A stretch of 53,246 nucleotides of DNA from UBA3792 sp964426415 (GTDB taxonomy: Bacteria > Bacillota > Clostridia > Christensenellales > CAG-138): contig CAYRQM010000007.1 of the NCBI GenBank assembly GCA_964426415.1, forward strand, positions 1 to 53,246, given 5' to 3'. Within the stretch, counting starts at the first letter, position 1. Every line of letters starts with the position of its first letter. A program made the translations under genes and the position numbers. The notes under the pieces were generated by a model. That model saw nothing but the letters and a program-made list of their open reading frames with translations, was not told the DNA's origin and ran no database searches. Of this stretch, positions 1 through 9,164 are shown piece after piece.

Positions 1-82
1 CGCTAACGCTTCGTCAGAATGACAACGGGAGGCATATTGCTGCTTGCATGTATGCCAATGGGAACGTAAATCACGCGCCATT

Positions 83-158
83 GTCATCCTGAGGCTGTGC
101 CGAAGGATCTCGCGTGCAAGCGGGAGATTCTTCCTCGCTTACGCTTCGTCAGAATGAC
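83..158. repeat. Dispersed palindromic repeat, family A (inverted copy)
   Basis: Begins GTCATCCTGAGG and ends TCAGAATGAC, so the two ends are imperfect reverse complements. Inside, CCGAAGGATCTC and GAGATTCTTC also pair, making one long hairpin. The same element in the opposite orientation recurs near 23259, 23488, 31061 and 47439. Bases 1-23 are the end of another copy cut by the window edge. Confidence 0.8.
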
Positions 159-239
159 CGTGCCGCACGGCGGTGCTTGCGACGGCGGGCATTCTTTGAA
201 CAAACTCCGAACTTTCTTTCTTATATTTGGTTACGTCTT

Positions 240-279
240 GCGCAAGGGGCTTGCGCGTGGTAAAATGTATCCGTATATA
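240..279 (+). promoter_or_regulatory. Putative promoter of the exopolysaccharide operon, with hairpin over the -35
   Basis: TTGCGC (251-256), a 17-nt spacer and TATATA (274-279) form a sigma-A-like promoter with a predicted start near 286, 55 nt before the first gene. A perfect 7-bp inverted repeat (GCGCAAG at 240-246, CTTGCGC at 250-256) overlaps the -35 and could be an operator. This is inferred from sequence only. Confidence 0.5.
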
Positions 280-340
280 TGTATACTTTTGTCGGAAACC
301 TTGGCGCATCCTGCGCCGAGGAACAGAAAGAAGGGCAAGG

Positions 341-1543
341 ATGGAGAAGATTTCGTTTTCGCCGCCGGACGTCGGGGAGCGTGAGATTGCGGCAGTTGCA
401 GCCGCGCTGCGTTCGGGGTGGATTACCACGGGGCCGCGCACCAAAGAATTAGAAACGCGCATTGCGGCGTTTTGCGGCACGCAAAGGGCGGTCTGTCTCA
501 ATTCCGCAACGGCGGCGTTGGAGCTTGCGCTGCGGCTATTGGGCGTGGGCAAGGGCGACGAGGTCATCACCACCGCCTACACCTACACCGCCAGCGCCAG
601 CGTCATCGACCATGTCGGCGCCAAGATTGTGCTGGTGGACACGCAAAAGGATTGCTTTGAAATGGATTATGATCGGCTTGCCGACGCCATTACGCCGCGC
701 ACCAAGGTCGTCATCCCGGTGGACATCGCGGGGCGGCTCATCGACTACGATCGGGTGTTCGCGGCGGTCAACGCCAAGCGCGCCCTGTTCCATCCTCAAA
801 ACGCGCTGCAAGCTGCCATCGGCCGTGTAGCGGTCTTGGCGGACAGCGCACACGGGTTCGGCTCGTCGCGGGGTAGCGTCATGAGCGGCGCGATCGCCGA
901 TTTTACGGCGTTTTCCTTCCATGCCGTCAAGAATTTCACCACCGCCGAGGGCGGCGCGCTGACGTGGCGCAGCATCGCGGGCGTGTCGAACGACGAACTG
1001 TACCGCACGGTTTGCCTGATGAGTCTGCATGGACAGTCCAAGGATGCGCTGGCAAAAACCAAGCTAGGCGCATGGGAATACGACGTTTTGACGCCCGCCT
1101 ACAAGTGCAACATGACCGACGTCGCCGCTGCCATGGGGCTGGTGCAGCTGGAACGCTACCCCGATCTTTTGGCGCGCCGTCACGAGCTTGTCGCCATCTA
1201 CGACAAATTCCTCAAGCCTGCGGGGCTGACCGCGCTGGATCACACGGCGGCGGGCGGGTTTTCCAACTGTCACCTGTATCTGTGCCGCGTGCCCGACTGT
1301 TCGTTGGAACGGCGCAGCGCCATCATTCAATACATGGCGGAACAGGGCATCGCCACCAACGTGCATTATAAGCCGCTGCCGCTGCTGACGGCATACAAGA
1401 ATTTGGGCTTCGTGATGGAGGCGTACCCCAACGCCTACGCCCAATATCAAAACGAAATCACGCTGCCGCTGCACACGCTCCTTTCCGACGCGCAGGCAGA
1501 ACAGGTGGCACAGACGTTCTTACAGGCGATTGCGGCGGTATGA
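341..1543 (+). CDS. DegT/DnrJ/EryC1/StrS-family PLP aminotransferase
   Basis: This 400-residue protein belongs to the fold-type I, PLP-dependent sugar aminotransferases that convert nucleotide-linked keto sugars to amino sugars. Visible hallmarks are an N-terminal GWITTGPRTKELE region, the substrate/PLP segment ITTAYTYTASA (about 76-86), ADSAHG (168-172) and the likely Schiff-base lysine K197 in FSFHAVKNFTTAEGG. The ATG at 341 follows AAGGGCAAGG; the longer frame upstream lacks a ribosome site and is repeat-derived. It opens the polysaccharide operon and overlaps the next gene by ATGA. Followed directly by a PglC-like transferase, it could act like PglE of bacillosamine synthesis, but the actual sugar is not determinable here. 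Confidence 0.9.
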   Translation: MEKISFSPPDVGEREIAAVAAALRSGWITTGPRTKELETRIAAFCGTQRAVCLNSATAALELALRLLGVGKGDEVITTAYTYTASASVIDHVGAKIVLVDTQKDCFEMDYDRLADAITPRTKVVIPVDIAGRLIDYDRVFAAVNAKRALFHPQNALQAAIGRVAVLADSAHGFGSSRGSVMSGAIADFTAFSFHAVKNFTTAEGGALTWRSIAGVSNDELYRTVCLMSLHGQSKDALAKTKLGAWEYDVLTPAYKCNMTDVAAAMGLVQLERYPDLLARRHELVAIYDKFLKPAGLTALDHTAAGGFSNCHLYLCRVPDCSLERRSAIIQYMAEQGIATNVHYKPLPLLTAYKNLGFVMEAYPNAYAQYQNEITLPLHTLLSDAQAEQVAQTFLQAIAAV

Positions 1544-3288
1544 GCTATCGTGGGTTTGGCAAAAGAGCATTGGATCTGCTGGTCAGCATCGTGGCGGCGC
1601 CGTTTGCGCTGCTGATTTTGCTGCCCGCCATGCTCGCCATCGCGTTGGAGGACGGATTTCCCGTCTTTTACAACGCCACCCGCATCGGCAAAGCGCACAA
1701 ACCGTTTCGGATGTTCAAGCTGCGCTCCATGAAGAAGCACGCACCCGACCTGCGCATGGCGGACGGTTCCACCTACAATTCCGCGCACGATCCGCGGCTC
1801 ACCAAGGTGGGCGGGTTCTTGCGCAAGACGTCCATCGACGAGCTGCCGCAGCTGCTCAACGTGTTCTTGGGACAAATGAGCCTGATTGGGCCGCGTCCCG
1901 ATCTGCCCGACGAGGCGGCGCGCTACACGGCGGAGGAAGCGCATCGGCTGGACGTGCGGCCCGGCATCACGGGGTACAGCCAAGCGTACTTTCGCAACGA
2001 CATCACCTATGCCGAAAAGTACAAGCAGGACGTCTATTATGCGCGCAGCTTGTCGTTTCGATTCGACTGCCGGATTCTCCTGCAAACGGTGCGCCAAGTC
2101 TTTTCAAGCAAGGGCGTCTACGCGGTGGCGTCAGACCGTGATCCCGACGGCGTAACGGCGGTCGACACGCGCAAAAAGCTTGCGCTCATCAGCTGCCACG
2201 CGCCCAGCGTCATGGGATTTCGGCTGGATATGATGCAAGATTTCATCGCCCACGGCTACGACGTGACGGTGTTCGCGCCCGACGACGCGTCGGAATGGGA
2301 ACCGCGATTTGCGGCGTGCGGCGTCGCCTATGTGCAAATAGGGCTTGAAAAGAACGGAACCAATCCGTTCCGCGACCTGAAGGGCATGGGCGAAATCAAA
2401 AAGCGGCTTTTGGCGTTGGCGCCCGACGCGGTGTTTTGCGACCATGCCAAGGGCGTGATTTACGGCGTACTGGCGGCAAAGCAGGCGGGCGTCAAGCGCA
2501 TCACCGCCATGATTGCGGGCGCGGGCTCCATCCTGCGCGGCGAGGACAAGGGGCTGAAAGCGCGCTTGGTGCGCGCCGTACTCAAGGCGGAATATCGCGT
2601 GGCGCTCGTTCGGGCGGATACGGTGTTCTTCCAAAACGGCGACGACGCCAAGCTGTTTTGCGACGCCAAGCTGGTGACGACGGACAAGATTGTCTTTGTC
2701 CCCGGTTCGGGCGTGCGGCTCGACCGGTTTGCCCCCATGCCCATGCCGCAGGATCGTCGGTTTTTGTTCGTGGGACGGCTGATCGGCGACAAGGGCTTGC
2801 GCGAATATTTAGAATGCGCCAAGGAGATGCACCAACGGCATCCCGATTGCGTGTTCGACGTGGTGGGCTACTTTGACACCAACACCACGGCGATGCAGCT
2901 GTCGGATTTAACGCCCTATGTGGACGCGGGCGCGGTGCGGTACGCGGGCTATCACGAGGATGTGCGGCCGTTCTTGGCATCGTGTTACGCGTTTGTGCTG
3001 CCGTCCTACCATGAGGGCACGCCGCGTGCCGTATTAGAGGCGATGGCGGTGGGACGTCCCATCGTGACCACCGATGCGCCGGGCTGCCGTGAGACGGTAC
3101 AGGACGGCGAAAACGGCTTTTTGGCGCCCGTGCGCGATGTGGCGGCGCTGGTGCAGGCGTGCGACACGCTGTATTCGGACGCGGCGCTTGCACAGCGGAT
3201 GGGCGAACGTTCCCGCGCAATCTGCGCCGAACGGTTCGATGTGAACATTGTGAATCAACGGATACGAGACAGTATCGATAAGGAGTAA
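1540..3288 (+). CDS. Bifunctional phosphoglycosyl transferase (PglC-like) fused to a GT4 glycosyltransferase
   Basis: A 582-residue fusion. Residues 1-205 are a monotopic bacterial sugar transferase: one N-terminal membrane helix (about 8-36), FKLRSM (59-64), the catalytic Asp-Glu pair D100-E101 in IDELPQLLNV, IGPRP and RPGITGY. It would load a sugar phosphate onto undecaprenyl phosphate at the inner face of the membrane. Residues 212-582 are a GT-B family 4 glycosyltransferase with VGRLIGDKG (411-419) and the E-x7-E donor motif E492/E500 in HEGTPRAVLE, likely adding the second sugar. The frame is open throughout, so this is a genuine fusion, not an assembly slip. ATGA overlap with the aminotransferase; UDP-sugar dehydrogenase follows after 3 nt. 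Confidence 0.9.
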   Translation: MSYRGFGKRALDLLVSIVAAPFALLILLPAMLAIALEDGFPVFYNATRIGKAHKPFRMFKLRSMKKHAPDLRMADGSTYNSAHDPRLTKVGGFLRKTSIDELPQLLNVFLGQMSLIGPRPDLPDEAARYTAEEAHRLDVRPGITGYSQAYFRNDITYAEKYKQDVYYARSLSFRFDCRILLQTVRQVFSSKGVYAVASDRDPDGVTAVDTRKKLALISCHAPSVMGFRLDMMQDFIAHGYDVTVFAPDDASEWEPRFAACGVAYVQIGLEKNGTNPFRDLKGMGEIKKRLLALAPDAVFCDHAKGVIYGVLAAKQAGVKRITAMIAGAGSILRGEDKGLKARLVRAVLKAEYRVALVRADTVFFQNGDDAKLFCDAKLVTTDKIVFVPGSGVRLDRFAPMPMPQDRRFLFVGRLIGDKGLREYLECAKEMHQRHPDCVFDVVGYFDTNTTAMQLSDLTPYVDAGAVRYAGYHEDVRPFLASCYAFVLPSYHEGTPRAVLEAMAVGRPIVTTDAPGCRETVQDGENGFLAPVRDVAALVQACDTLYSDAALAQRMGERSRAICAERFDVNIVNQRIRDSIDKE

Positions 3289-3291
3289 AGT

Positions 3292-4602
3292 ATGGCATTG
3301 TATCAAGACCTGTTGGATGGCAAGGAAGCCCTTTCGCTGGTGGGACTTGGCTATGTGGGCATGCCCATTGCGGTGGCGTTTTCCAAAAAGATCAAGGTCA
3401 TCGGCTTCGATCTGAACAAGGCGAAGATCGACCTGTATCGCAGCGGCGTCGACCCCACCCGCGAAGTGGGCGATGCGGCGATTGCGGCTTGCACGGTGGA
3501 TTTTACGGCGGACGAAACGCGGCTTCGGGAAGCAAAGTTTCACATCGTCGCCGTGCCGACGCCCGTGCATCCCGACCATACGCCCGACTTGAGCCCCGTA
3601 GAGGGCGCAAGCCGCTGCTTGGGACGCAACCTCACAAAGGGCAGCATCGTCGTGTTTGAAAGCACCGTCTATCCCGGCGTGACCGAGGACGTGTGCGTGC
3701 CGATTTTGGAACAGGAATCGGGGCTGAAATGCGGCGTCGATTTTTGGGTGGGCTATTCGCCCGAACGCATCAATCCGGGCGACAAGGTGCATCGGCTGGA
3801 AACCATCACCAAGATTGTGTCGGGCATGGATGAACAGACGCTGGACACCGTTGCAAAGGTCTACGAGCTGGTGGTGGCGGCAGGCGTGCATCGCGCCGAA
3901 AGCATCAAGGTGGCGGAGGCTGCCAAGGTCATCGAAAACAGCCAGCGCGACATCAACATCGCGTTCATGAACGAGCTGTCCATCATCTTCAACAAAATGG
4001 GCATCGACACCAAGGCGGTGCTTGCCGCTGCGGGCACCAAATGGAACTTTTTGCAGTTCGCACCGGGGCTGGTGGGCGGTCACTGCATCGGCGTAGACCC
4101 GTACTATCTCACCTACAAGGCGGAGGAGCTGGGCTACCACAGCCAAGTCATTTTGGCGGGCCGCCGCATCAACGACGACATGGGCAAGTATGTGGCAGAA
4201 AACTTGGTCAAGCAGCTCATCGGTGCGGACAAGCCCGTGAAGGGCGCCAAGGTGGCAATCTTGGGGTTCACCTTCAAGGAAAACTGTCCCGACACCCGCA
4301 ACACGCGGGTCATCGACATCGTGCGGGAGCTGCGCGAATACGGCATTGAGCCGATCATCACCGATCCGGAAGCGTCCGAAGCCGAAGCGAATCGGGAATA
4401 CGGCGTTTCGTTTGTGCCGCTGTCCGCCATCCGCAACATGGACGCCGTGGTGCTTGCCGTGGCGCACACCGCGTTTTGCGCGCTGTCCTTCGACGACATC
4501 GCCGCGCTGTATGGCAAGGGCGAACGCGTGCTGATCGACGTCAAGGGGCTGCTTGACCGCAAAGCGTGCGAGCAGGCAGGCTATCGATACTGGAGACTGT
4601 AA
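3292..4602 (+). CDS. UDP-N-acetylhexosamine 6-dehydrogenase (WbpO/TviB type)
   Basis: This 436-residue NAD-dependent nucleotide-sugar dehydrogenase oxidises C6 of a UDP-HexNAc to a uronic acid in two steps. The Rossmann motif is GLGYVG (18-23). Lysine 212 in AEAAKVIEN and the catalytic nucleophile C265 in GGHCIGVDPYYL are present, as is the C-terminal domain with FTFKENCPDTRNTR. The sequence resembles the WbpO/TviB branch more than Ugd or glucose dehydrogenases. With the WbpP-like epimerase at 5702 it could give UDP-GalNAc uronic acid. It starts 3 nt after the fusion gene, whose last codons supply the AAGGAG ribosome site. Confidence 0.92.
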   Translation: MALYQDLLDGKEALSLVGLGYVGMPIAVAFSKKIKVIGFDLNKAKIDLYRSGVDPTREVGDAAIAACTVDFTADETRLREAKFHIVAVPTPVHPDHTPDLSPVEGASRCLGRNLTKGSIVVFESTVYPGVTEDVCVPILEQESGLKCGVDFWVGYSPERINPGDKVHRLETITKIVSGMDEQTLDTVAKVYELVVAAGVHRAESIKVAEAAKVIENSQRDINIAFMNELSIIFNKMGIDTKAVLAAAGTKWNFLQFAPGLVGGHCIGVDPYYLTYKAEELGYHSQVILAGRRINDDMGKYVAENLVKQLIGADKPVKGAKVAILGFTFKENCPDTRNTRVIDIVRELREYGIEPIITDPEASEAEANREYGVSFVPLSAIRNMDAVVLAVAHTAFCALSFDDIAALYGKGERVLIDVKGLLDRKACEQAGYRYWRL

Positions 4603-4616
4603 GGGGGAGAAGGAAG

Positions 4617-5699
4617 ATGTCCGGATTTGTTACAGAGGTATTGCCCGAAAAGATTGACGCGTGCAGCAAAAAGCTGCGGCTTTGCGTCCGTCGTATGTAC
4701 TTGCGCAAGGGCATCAAAAAGTACGGGGCAAGCAAAAAAACCTTGACAAAGGAGCAGCTGCGGGCGGCGAAGGCGTATTGGAGCAAATACACCAAGCATT
4801 TTTCCCCGTTGTGGCATGCGCTGTTTACGGCGCGCACGGGCGTATTCGACGTGCGCTATGTGCCGGTGGACATCCAATTCACCGAAATCGAAGAACGGCT
4901 GAACGACTGGGCGAGCGCCCACGGCATCGACAACAAAAACAACTACTCCATGTACTTTCCCGAGGTGCGGCACCCGAAATCGGTGTTCCGCAAGATGCAC
5001 GGGCTGTACCATGACGACGCGTACCGCATCATCAGCGAGGAGCAGGCGATTCAAAACTGCATCGACCAAGGCGACGTCATTTTCAAGGTGGCGGTCGAAT
5101 CGGGCAAAGGGCTGGGCATCAGCTTTTGGCGCACCGAGGACGGCGAGCAGAAGCTGCGCGAGATGATAAAGACGCTGCCAAAGGAGACCAACGCGCAGGA
5201 GTTTGTCAAGCAGCATCCCGCATTGGCAGCCATCAATGCGGCGTCGGTCAACACCATTCGCATCATCACCTACGCGTCCGAACAGGGCGTCAAGTGGATT
5301 GGTTCCTACTTCCAAGTGGGGCGCAGCGACGTGGTGCGGCAAGGGCAGGTGGCGCTGGGCGGCGTGTGCGTCAGCGTTCATGCGGACGGCACGCTGTATC
5401 CCTACGCGGTGGACACCCACTATCAGCGTTCCACGCAGCATCCCAACGGGCTCATCTACGATGGGTTCAAGCTGCCAAGCTTCGACAAGGTGGTCGATGC
5501 GGCGAAGCGGCTGCACCAAAAGATTGGCGATTTTCGCATCATTTCGTGGGACTTCACCGTCGCGCCCGACGGCGAACCCATCTTCATCGAAATGAACCTC
5601 AAGTACGGCGGCGTCATGTTCCACCAGCTTTCGGCAGGCCCGCTGTTCGGCGACGACACCGAAGCGATTTTGGACGAAATCTACGGAAAGAAGGCATAG
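4617..5699 (+). CDS. Sugar-transfer-associated ATP-grasp protein
   Basis: This 360-residue protein resembles the ATP-grasp family found in surface-polysaccharide clusters (PF14397-like). Visible features are a conserved NAASVNTIRIITY strand, ATP-binding VIFKVAVESGKGLGIS, and the metal/ATP segment ISWDFTVAPDGEPIFIEMN, with the E and N that normally bind magnesium. Such enzymes couple ATP hydrolysis to formation of an amide-like or ester bond; what is joined here is unknown. The ATG at 4617 follows GGGGGAGAAGGA; an upstream in-frame ATG at 4566 lies inside the dehydrogenase gene and is less likely. It sits between dehydrogenase and epimerase, so it may act on the sugar or its lipid-linked product. 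Confidence 0.8.
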   Translation: MSGFVTEVLPEKIDACSKKLRLCVRRMYLRKGIKKYGASKKTLTKEQLRAAKAYWSKYTKHFSPLWHALFTARTGVFDVRYVPVDIQFTEIEERLNDWASAHGIDNKNNYSMYFPEVRHPKSVFRKMHGLYHDDAYRIISEEQAIQNCIDQGDVIFKVAVESGKGLGISFWRTEDGEQKLREMIKTLPKETNAQEFVKQHPALAAINAASVNTIRIITYASEQGVKWIGSYFQVGRSDVVRQGQVALGGVCVSVHADGTLYPYAVDTHYQRSTQHPNGLIYDGFKLPSFDKVVDAAKRLHQKIGDFRIISWDFTVAPDGEPIFIEMNLKYGGVMFHQLSAGPLFGDDTEAILDEIYGKKA

Positions 5700-5701
5700 G
5701 A

Positions 5702-6676
5702 ATGGGCTATCGACAGTTACAGTTTCCCAAGGACGCCACATTTTTGGTGACGGGCGGCGCGGGCTTTATCGGCTCCAACCTGTGCGAAGCCATCCTGCGC
5801 ATGGGCTATGCCGCCCGCTGCTTGGACGACCTGTCCACGGGCAAGCAGGCAAATGTAGATTTGTTCCTGTCCAATCCGCGCTACACGTTCATCAAGGGCG
5901 ACGTCAAGGATTTGGCGGTGTGCCAAGCGGCGTGCGACGGCGTGGATTACGTTCTGCACCAAGCGGCGTGGGGCAGCGTGCCCCGCAGCATCGAGCTGCC
6001 GCTGTTCTACTGCGCCAACAACATCCAAGGCACGCTCAACATGCTGGAAGCGGCGCGGCAAGCGCACGTCAAAACCTTCGTGTATGCCTCCAGCTCGTCG
6101 GTGTACGGCGACGAACCCGTGTTGCCCAAGACCGAGGGCAAAGAGGGCAATCTGCTGTCGCCCTACGCGCTGACCAAGCGCTGCGACGAGGAATGGGCAA
6201 AGCAGTATACCCTGCACTACGGGCTGAAAACGGTGGGGATGCGGTATTTCAACGTGTTCGGCAGGCGACAGGACCCGCTTGGCGCGTATGCGGCGGTGAT
6301 CCCCAAATTCATCAAGCAGCTGATGGACGGCGAACAGCCCACCATCCACGGCGACGGGATGCAGTCCCGCGATTTCACCTACATCGAGAACGTCATCGAA
6401 GCGAACCTCAAGGCGTGCTTGGCGTCCGATGCGGCGGCGGGACAGGCGTTCAACATCGCCTACGGCGGACGGGAATACCTCATTGACATCTATCACACGC
6501 TGACCAAGGCGCTGGGCGTAGACATTGCGCCCAAGTTCGACGCCGACCGCAAGGGCGACATCAAGCACAGCAACGCCGACATTTCTAAGGCGAAGCGACT
6601 TTTGGGGTACGACCCCGATTACGATTTTGCACGCGGGCTCAACGAAGCCATCGCGTGGTATCAGGAGAATCTGTAA
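5702..6676 (+). CDS. UDP-N-acetylglucosamine 4-epimerase-like SDR (WbpP/TviC type)
   Basis: A 324-residue extended short-chain dehydrogenase/reductase. TGGAGFIG (17-24) binds NAD; the serine run before SVYGDE (about 130-133) and Y155-x3-K159 in YALTK complete the catalytic triad; FNVFGRRQDP is the substrate-binding loop typical of UDP-GlcNAc 4-epimerases of the WbpP/TviC group. It would interconvert UDP-GlcNAc and UDP-GalNAc or their uronic acids. The start is 2 nt after the ATP-grasp stop; an apparent longer frame is a shadow within that gene. Its stop overlaps the next start as TAATG. Confidence 0.9.
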   Translation: MGYRQLQFPKDATFLVTGGAGFIGSNLCEAILRMGYAARCLDDLSTGKQANVDLFLSNPRYTFIKGDVKDLAVCQAACDGVDYVLHQAAWGSVPRSIELPLFYCANNIQGTLNMLEAARQAHVKTFVYASSSSVYGDEPVLPKTEGKEGNLLSPYALTKRCDEEWAKQYTLHYGLKTVGMRYFNVFGRRQDPLGAYAAVIPKFIKQLMDGEQPTIHGDGMQSRDFTYIENVIEANLKACLASDAAAGQAFNIAYGGREYLIDIYHTLTKALGVDIAPKFDADRKGDIKHSNADISKAKRLLGYDPDYDFARGLNEAIAWYQENL

Positions 6677-7203
6677 TGCCCGAACGCACGGTATGGAAAG
6701 ACCCAAACGGTACGCTGCAGCTCGTTCGCTTTGAACCGAGCCTGTTTCACCTGTTTCCAAAGGGCTGTTCCATGCTGCACGATTCCCTGTCCGCCTATCC
6801 CCGCTACCTGTATCGGCTGACGAAGGGCTACCATGTGTACGTCCTGCGGGATGGTGCGGACACGATCGGACACGCGGTGCTGCAGCACGGGCCGCTTGGG
6901 CGATACCCGTTTGTAGAGGCGGGCGCGCTGCTGTTGGGGCCTTACTACATCGATGCGGCACGGCGGCAAAACGGCTATGCCACAACGCTGCTTTTGCACG
7001 CGCTGCAAGACTGCAAGGCGTCCTTTCGCGCGATGTATGCGTGCATCCTTTTGGACAACACGGCAAGCATCAAAACGGTCGAGAAGATTGGCTTTATCAG
7101 ACACGGGTATTTGGATCGGCGCGGCGCCCGTAAGAAGCTCTTGACCGAGGCGCCCGGCGGCTGCGGCGTTTGGCGTATCGCCCTCACCGACACGACGGAA
7201 TAG
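6676..7203 (+). CDS. GNAT-family N-acetyltransferase
   Basis: A 175-residue protein with the acetyl-CoA pyrophosphate loop RRQNGYAT near residue 95 and the C-terminal GNAT half ending in NTASIKTVEKIGFIRHGY. The substrate cannot be read from sequence. Within this operon it could acetylate an amino sugar made by the aminotransferase at 341, as PglD-type enzymes do, but it has no hexapeptide repeats, so it is not a PglD homologue. It overlaps the epimerase stop by 1 bp and is followed after 10 nt by a TupA-like gene. Confidence 0.8.
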   Translation: MPERTVWKDPNGTLQLVRFEPSLFHLFPKGCSMLHDSLSAYPRYLYRLTKGYHVYVLRDGADTIGHAVLQHGPLGRYPFVEAGALLLGPYYIDAARRQNGYATTLLLHALQDCKASFRAMYACILLDNTASIKTVEKIGFIRHGYLDRRGARKKLLTEAPGGCGVWRIALTDTTE

Positions 7204-7213
7204 GAGAACGAGC

Positions 7214-8200
7214 ATGTCGTTTCTGTACAATCTCAAAACACGATTCAAAAAATGGGCTGGCGAAAGCGAATTTGGCTATGCCGCGTTTCAGCGCGTGCGC
7301 AACGCGTTCGTGCGCGTCATGGCGCTGCAAAGCGACGACCGCTACGCCCACTGGTTCTACAAGACCTATACGGGACGCACGCTGAACCTCAAAGACCCGC
7401 AGCGCTTCGACGAAAAGCTCTGGTGGCTCAAGCTCAACAACCGCGATCCGATGCTGACCCTGTGCTCCGACAAGTACCGCGTCCGCGACTATGTGCGAGA
7501 TTGCGGGCTTTCCGACATCCTCATTCCCGAATTGGGCGTCTATGACCGCGCCGAGGACATCGACTTTTCGGCGTTTCCCGAGGAAACCATCCTCAAATGC
7601 AACCATGGCTCGGGCGAGAATTTCTTTGTGCAGCCCAACGTGCCGATCAACGAAAAAAGCATTCGGCACAAGCTCAACTACGCGCGCAAGCAAAAATACT
7701 ACCTCATCTCCCGCGAGTGGAACTACAAAAACATCCCGCCCAAGATTGTGGCGGACAAGGTGATGCGGGACAAGGCGGGACATTTGCCGCTGGACTACAA
7801 ATTCATGTGCTTCGACGGCGAACCCAAGCTGCTGTTTTTGGACTTGCAGCTGGTGCGGGACGACGGCAGCTACGACGACGGCTATCCGCGCAACATCTAC
7901 GACATGGATTTTCAGCTGCTGCCCGTGTGGGAAACGCGCAAGAACGCCGACTACCCCGTGGAAAAGCCCGAAAACTTCGCACGCATGGTGGAGGTGGCGC
8001 GGCGGCTTGCAAAACCGTTTTCACACTGCCGCGTAGACCTGTACAATCTGGACGGCACGGTGTACTTTGGCGAGATTACCTTCTATCACGGCGGCGGATG
8101 CAACGACATCCAACCCGAAGAATGGGATTACAAGATGGGCAGTTGGATCGACCTCAACAGCCCCAAAATTGTGCGAGAGGAGAAAAAGCATCGTGGCTGA
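7214..8200 (+). CDS. TupA-like ATP-grasp protein, copy 1
   Basis: This 328-residue protein matches the TupA-like ATP-grasp family (PF14305-like), named after a teichuronopeptide biosynthesis protein. Family signatures seen are EKLWWLKLNNRDP, CSDKYRVRDYV, ILKCNHGSGENF, ISREWNYK, and the metal site CRVDLYNLDGTVYFGEITFYHGGG. ATP-grasp chemistry suggests linking an amino acid or similar group to a uronic-acid carboxyl, which would fit the uronate pathway upstream; that is inference. The start at 7214 follows TAGGAGAACGAGC. A second, diverged copy lies at 10271. The GT2 gene that follows overlaps it by 8 bp. Confidence 0.85.
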   Translation: MSFLYNLKTRFKKWAGESEFGYAAFQRVRNAFVRVMALQSDDRYAHWFYKTYTGRTLNLKDPQRFDEKLWWLKLNNRDPMLTLCSDKYRVRDYVRDCGLSDILIPELGVYDRAEDIDFSAFPEETILKCNHGSGENFFVQPNVPINEKSIRHKLNYARKQKYYLISREWNYKNIPPKIVADKVMRDKAGHLPLDYKFMCFDGEPKLLFLDLQLVRDDGSYDDGYPRNIYDMDFQLLPVWETRKNADYPVEKPENFARMVEVARRLAKPFSHCRVDLYNLDGTVYFGEITFYHGGGCNDIQPEEWDYKMGSWIDLNSPKIVREEKKHRG

Positions 8201-9140
8201 TTCCGTTTCCCTGACCGTTTTTACCCCCACCTACAACCGCTGTGCGCTGCTGCAGGTGGCATACGCGGCGCTGAAGCGTCAAACGTCCAAGGATTTCCTG
8301 TGGATGATTGTGGACGACGGCTCCACCGACGAGACGGAAGCCTATGTGCAGTCCATCCAAAAGGAGGACTGCGGCTTTGCCGTGGAATACCACAAAAAGC
8401 CCAACGGCGGCTTGCAAACAGGCTATGTCGAAGCGCTGAAGTTCATCCGCACGCCGCTTTGCATGTGCGTGGATTCCGACGACTATTTGGTGGACGACGC
8501 GGTGGAAGCGCTGCTGGCGTTTTGGAAGGAACACGGCTCCGACGACGTGGCGGGCATTGCAAGCTTGGACGCGTATCCCAACGGCACGATCGTGGGCGGC
8601 AAGTTCCCCGACGATCTCAAGACCATCAACTACCGCAATGTGGCGCCGGGCGCGTACGGCCGCACCAGCTTCGACATCGCCATGACGTATCGCACGGCGG
8701 CGTACGATTGGACGACGCCCGCCAAGCAGTATCCCAACGAGCGCTCCATCAACGCGTCGCGGCAGTTTTTGCAGATTGCCATGCATCAGGATTTGGTCAT
8801 CTTTAACCGCGAGACGGTGGTGGTCAATTATCAAGCCGACGGCGTGTCCAACAACAAGTTTCGCCAATACTGCAAGAGCCCCAACAGCTTCGCCGATTTT
8901 CGGATGTTTTTGTTGGAAATGGACGGGCGGGGATTTCTGTCCTATTGCCGCACGTCGGTGCATTATGTGGCGGAATGCAAGCTGGCGCGGCGCAAGGTGT
9001 TCGTGCCCGATCTCAAGCGCAAGGGCTTCGTGGCGCTGGCGTACCTGCCGGGGCTTCTTTGGTACGCGTGGCTCAAACGAAACGCCGCCAAAGTCAACTG
9101 CCTCACCCTCGAACCCGATAAAATCCACAAAAAAAGCTGA
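8193..9140 (+). CDS. Family 2 glycosyltransferase
   Basis: A 315-residue inverting GT-A enzyme. The nucleotide-binding segment is FTPTYNRCALLQVAYAALKR followed by VDDGSTDE, and the metal-binding DxD is DSDDYL near residue 90. I place the start at a GTG at 8193 because AGGAG lies about 10 nt upstream and no ATG occurs before the conserved domain; the longer frame back to 8067 is inside the TupA-like gene. It ends in a basic, Trp-rich amphipathic C-terminus (LLWYAWLKR) that could touch the membrane. It would add one sugar of the repeat unit; donor and acceptor are unknown. Confidence 0.88.
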   Translation: MADSVSLTVFTPTYNRCALLQVAYAALKRQTSKDFLWMIVDDGSTDETEAYVQSIQKEDCGFAVEYHKKPNGGLQTGYVEALKFIRTPLCMCVDSDDYLVDDAVEALLAFWKEHGSDDVAGIASLDAYPNGTIVGGKFPDDLKTINYRNVAPGAYGRTSFDIAMTYRTAAYDWTTPAKQYPNERSINASRQFLQIAMHQDLVIFNRETVVVNYQADGVSNNKFRQYCKSPNSFADFRMFLLEMDGRGFLSYCRTSVHYVAECKLARRKVFVPDLKRKGFVALAYLPGLLWYAWLKRNAAKVNCLTLEPDKIHKKS

Positions 9141-9164
9141 CCGCGCTTTGACGCAAAGGAGTTT

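Noticed and set aside
227..340. N-terminal extension of the first aminotransferase
   Set aside because: No ribosome site; the extension crosses the promoter and hairpin, and family similarity begins at 341.
3034..4467. Long minus-strand frame opposite the dehydrogenase
   Set aside because: Shadow of a GC-rich gene; low-complexity His/Arg-rich translation with no family features. Other long antisense frames (for example 4581-5741, 42783-45618, 48692-50212) are rejected for the same reason.
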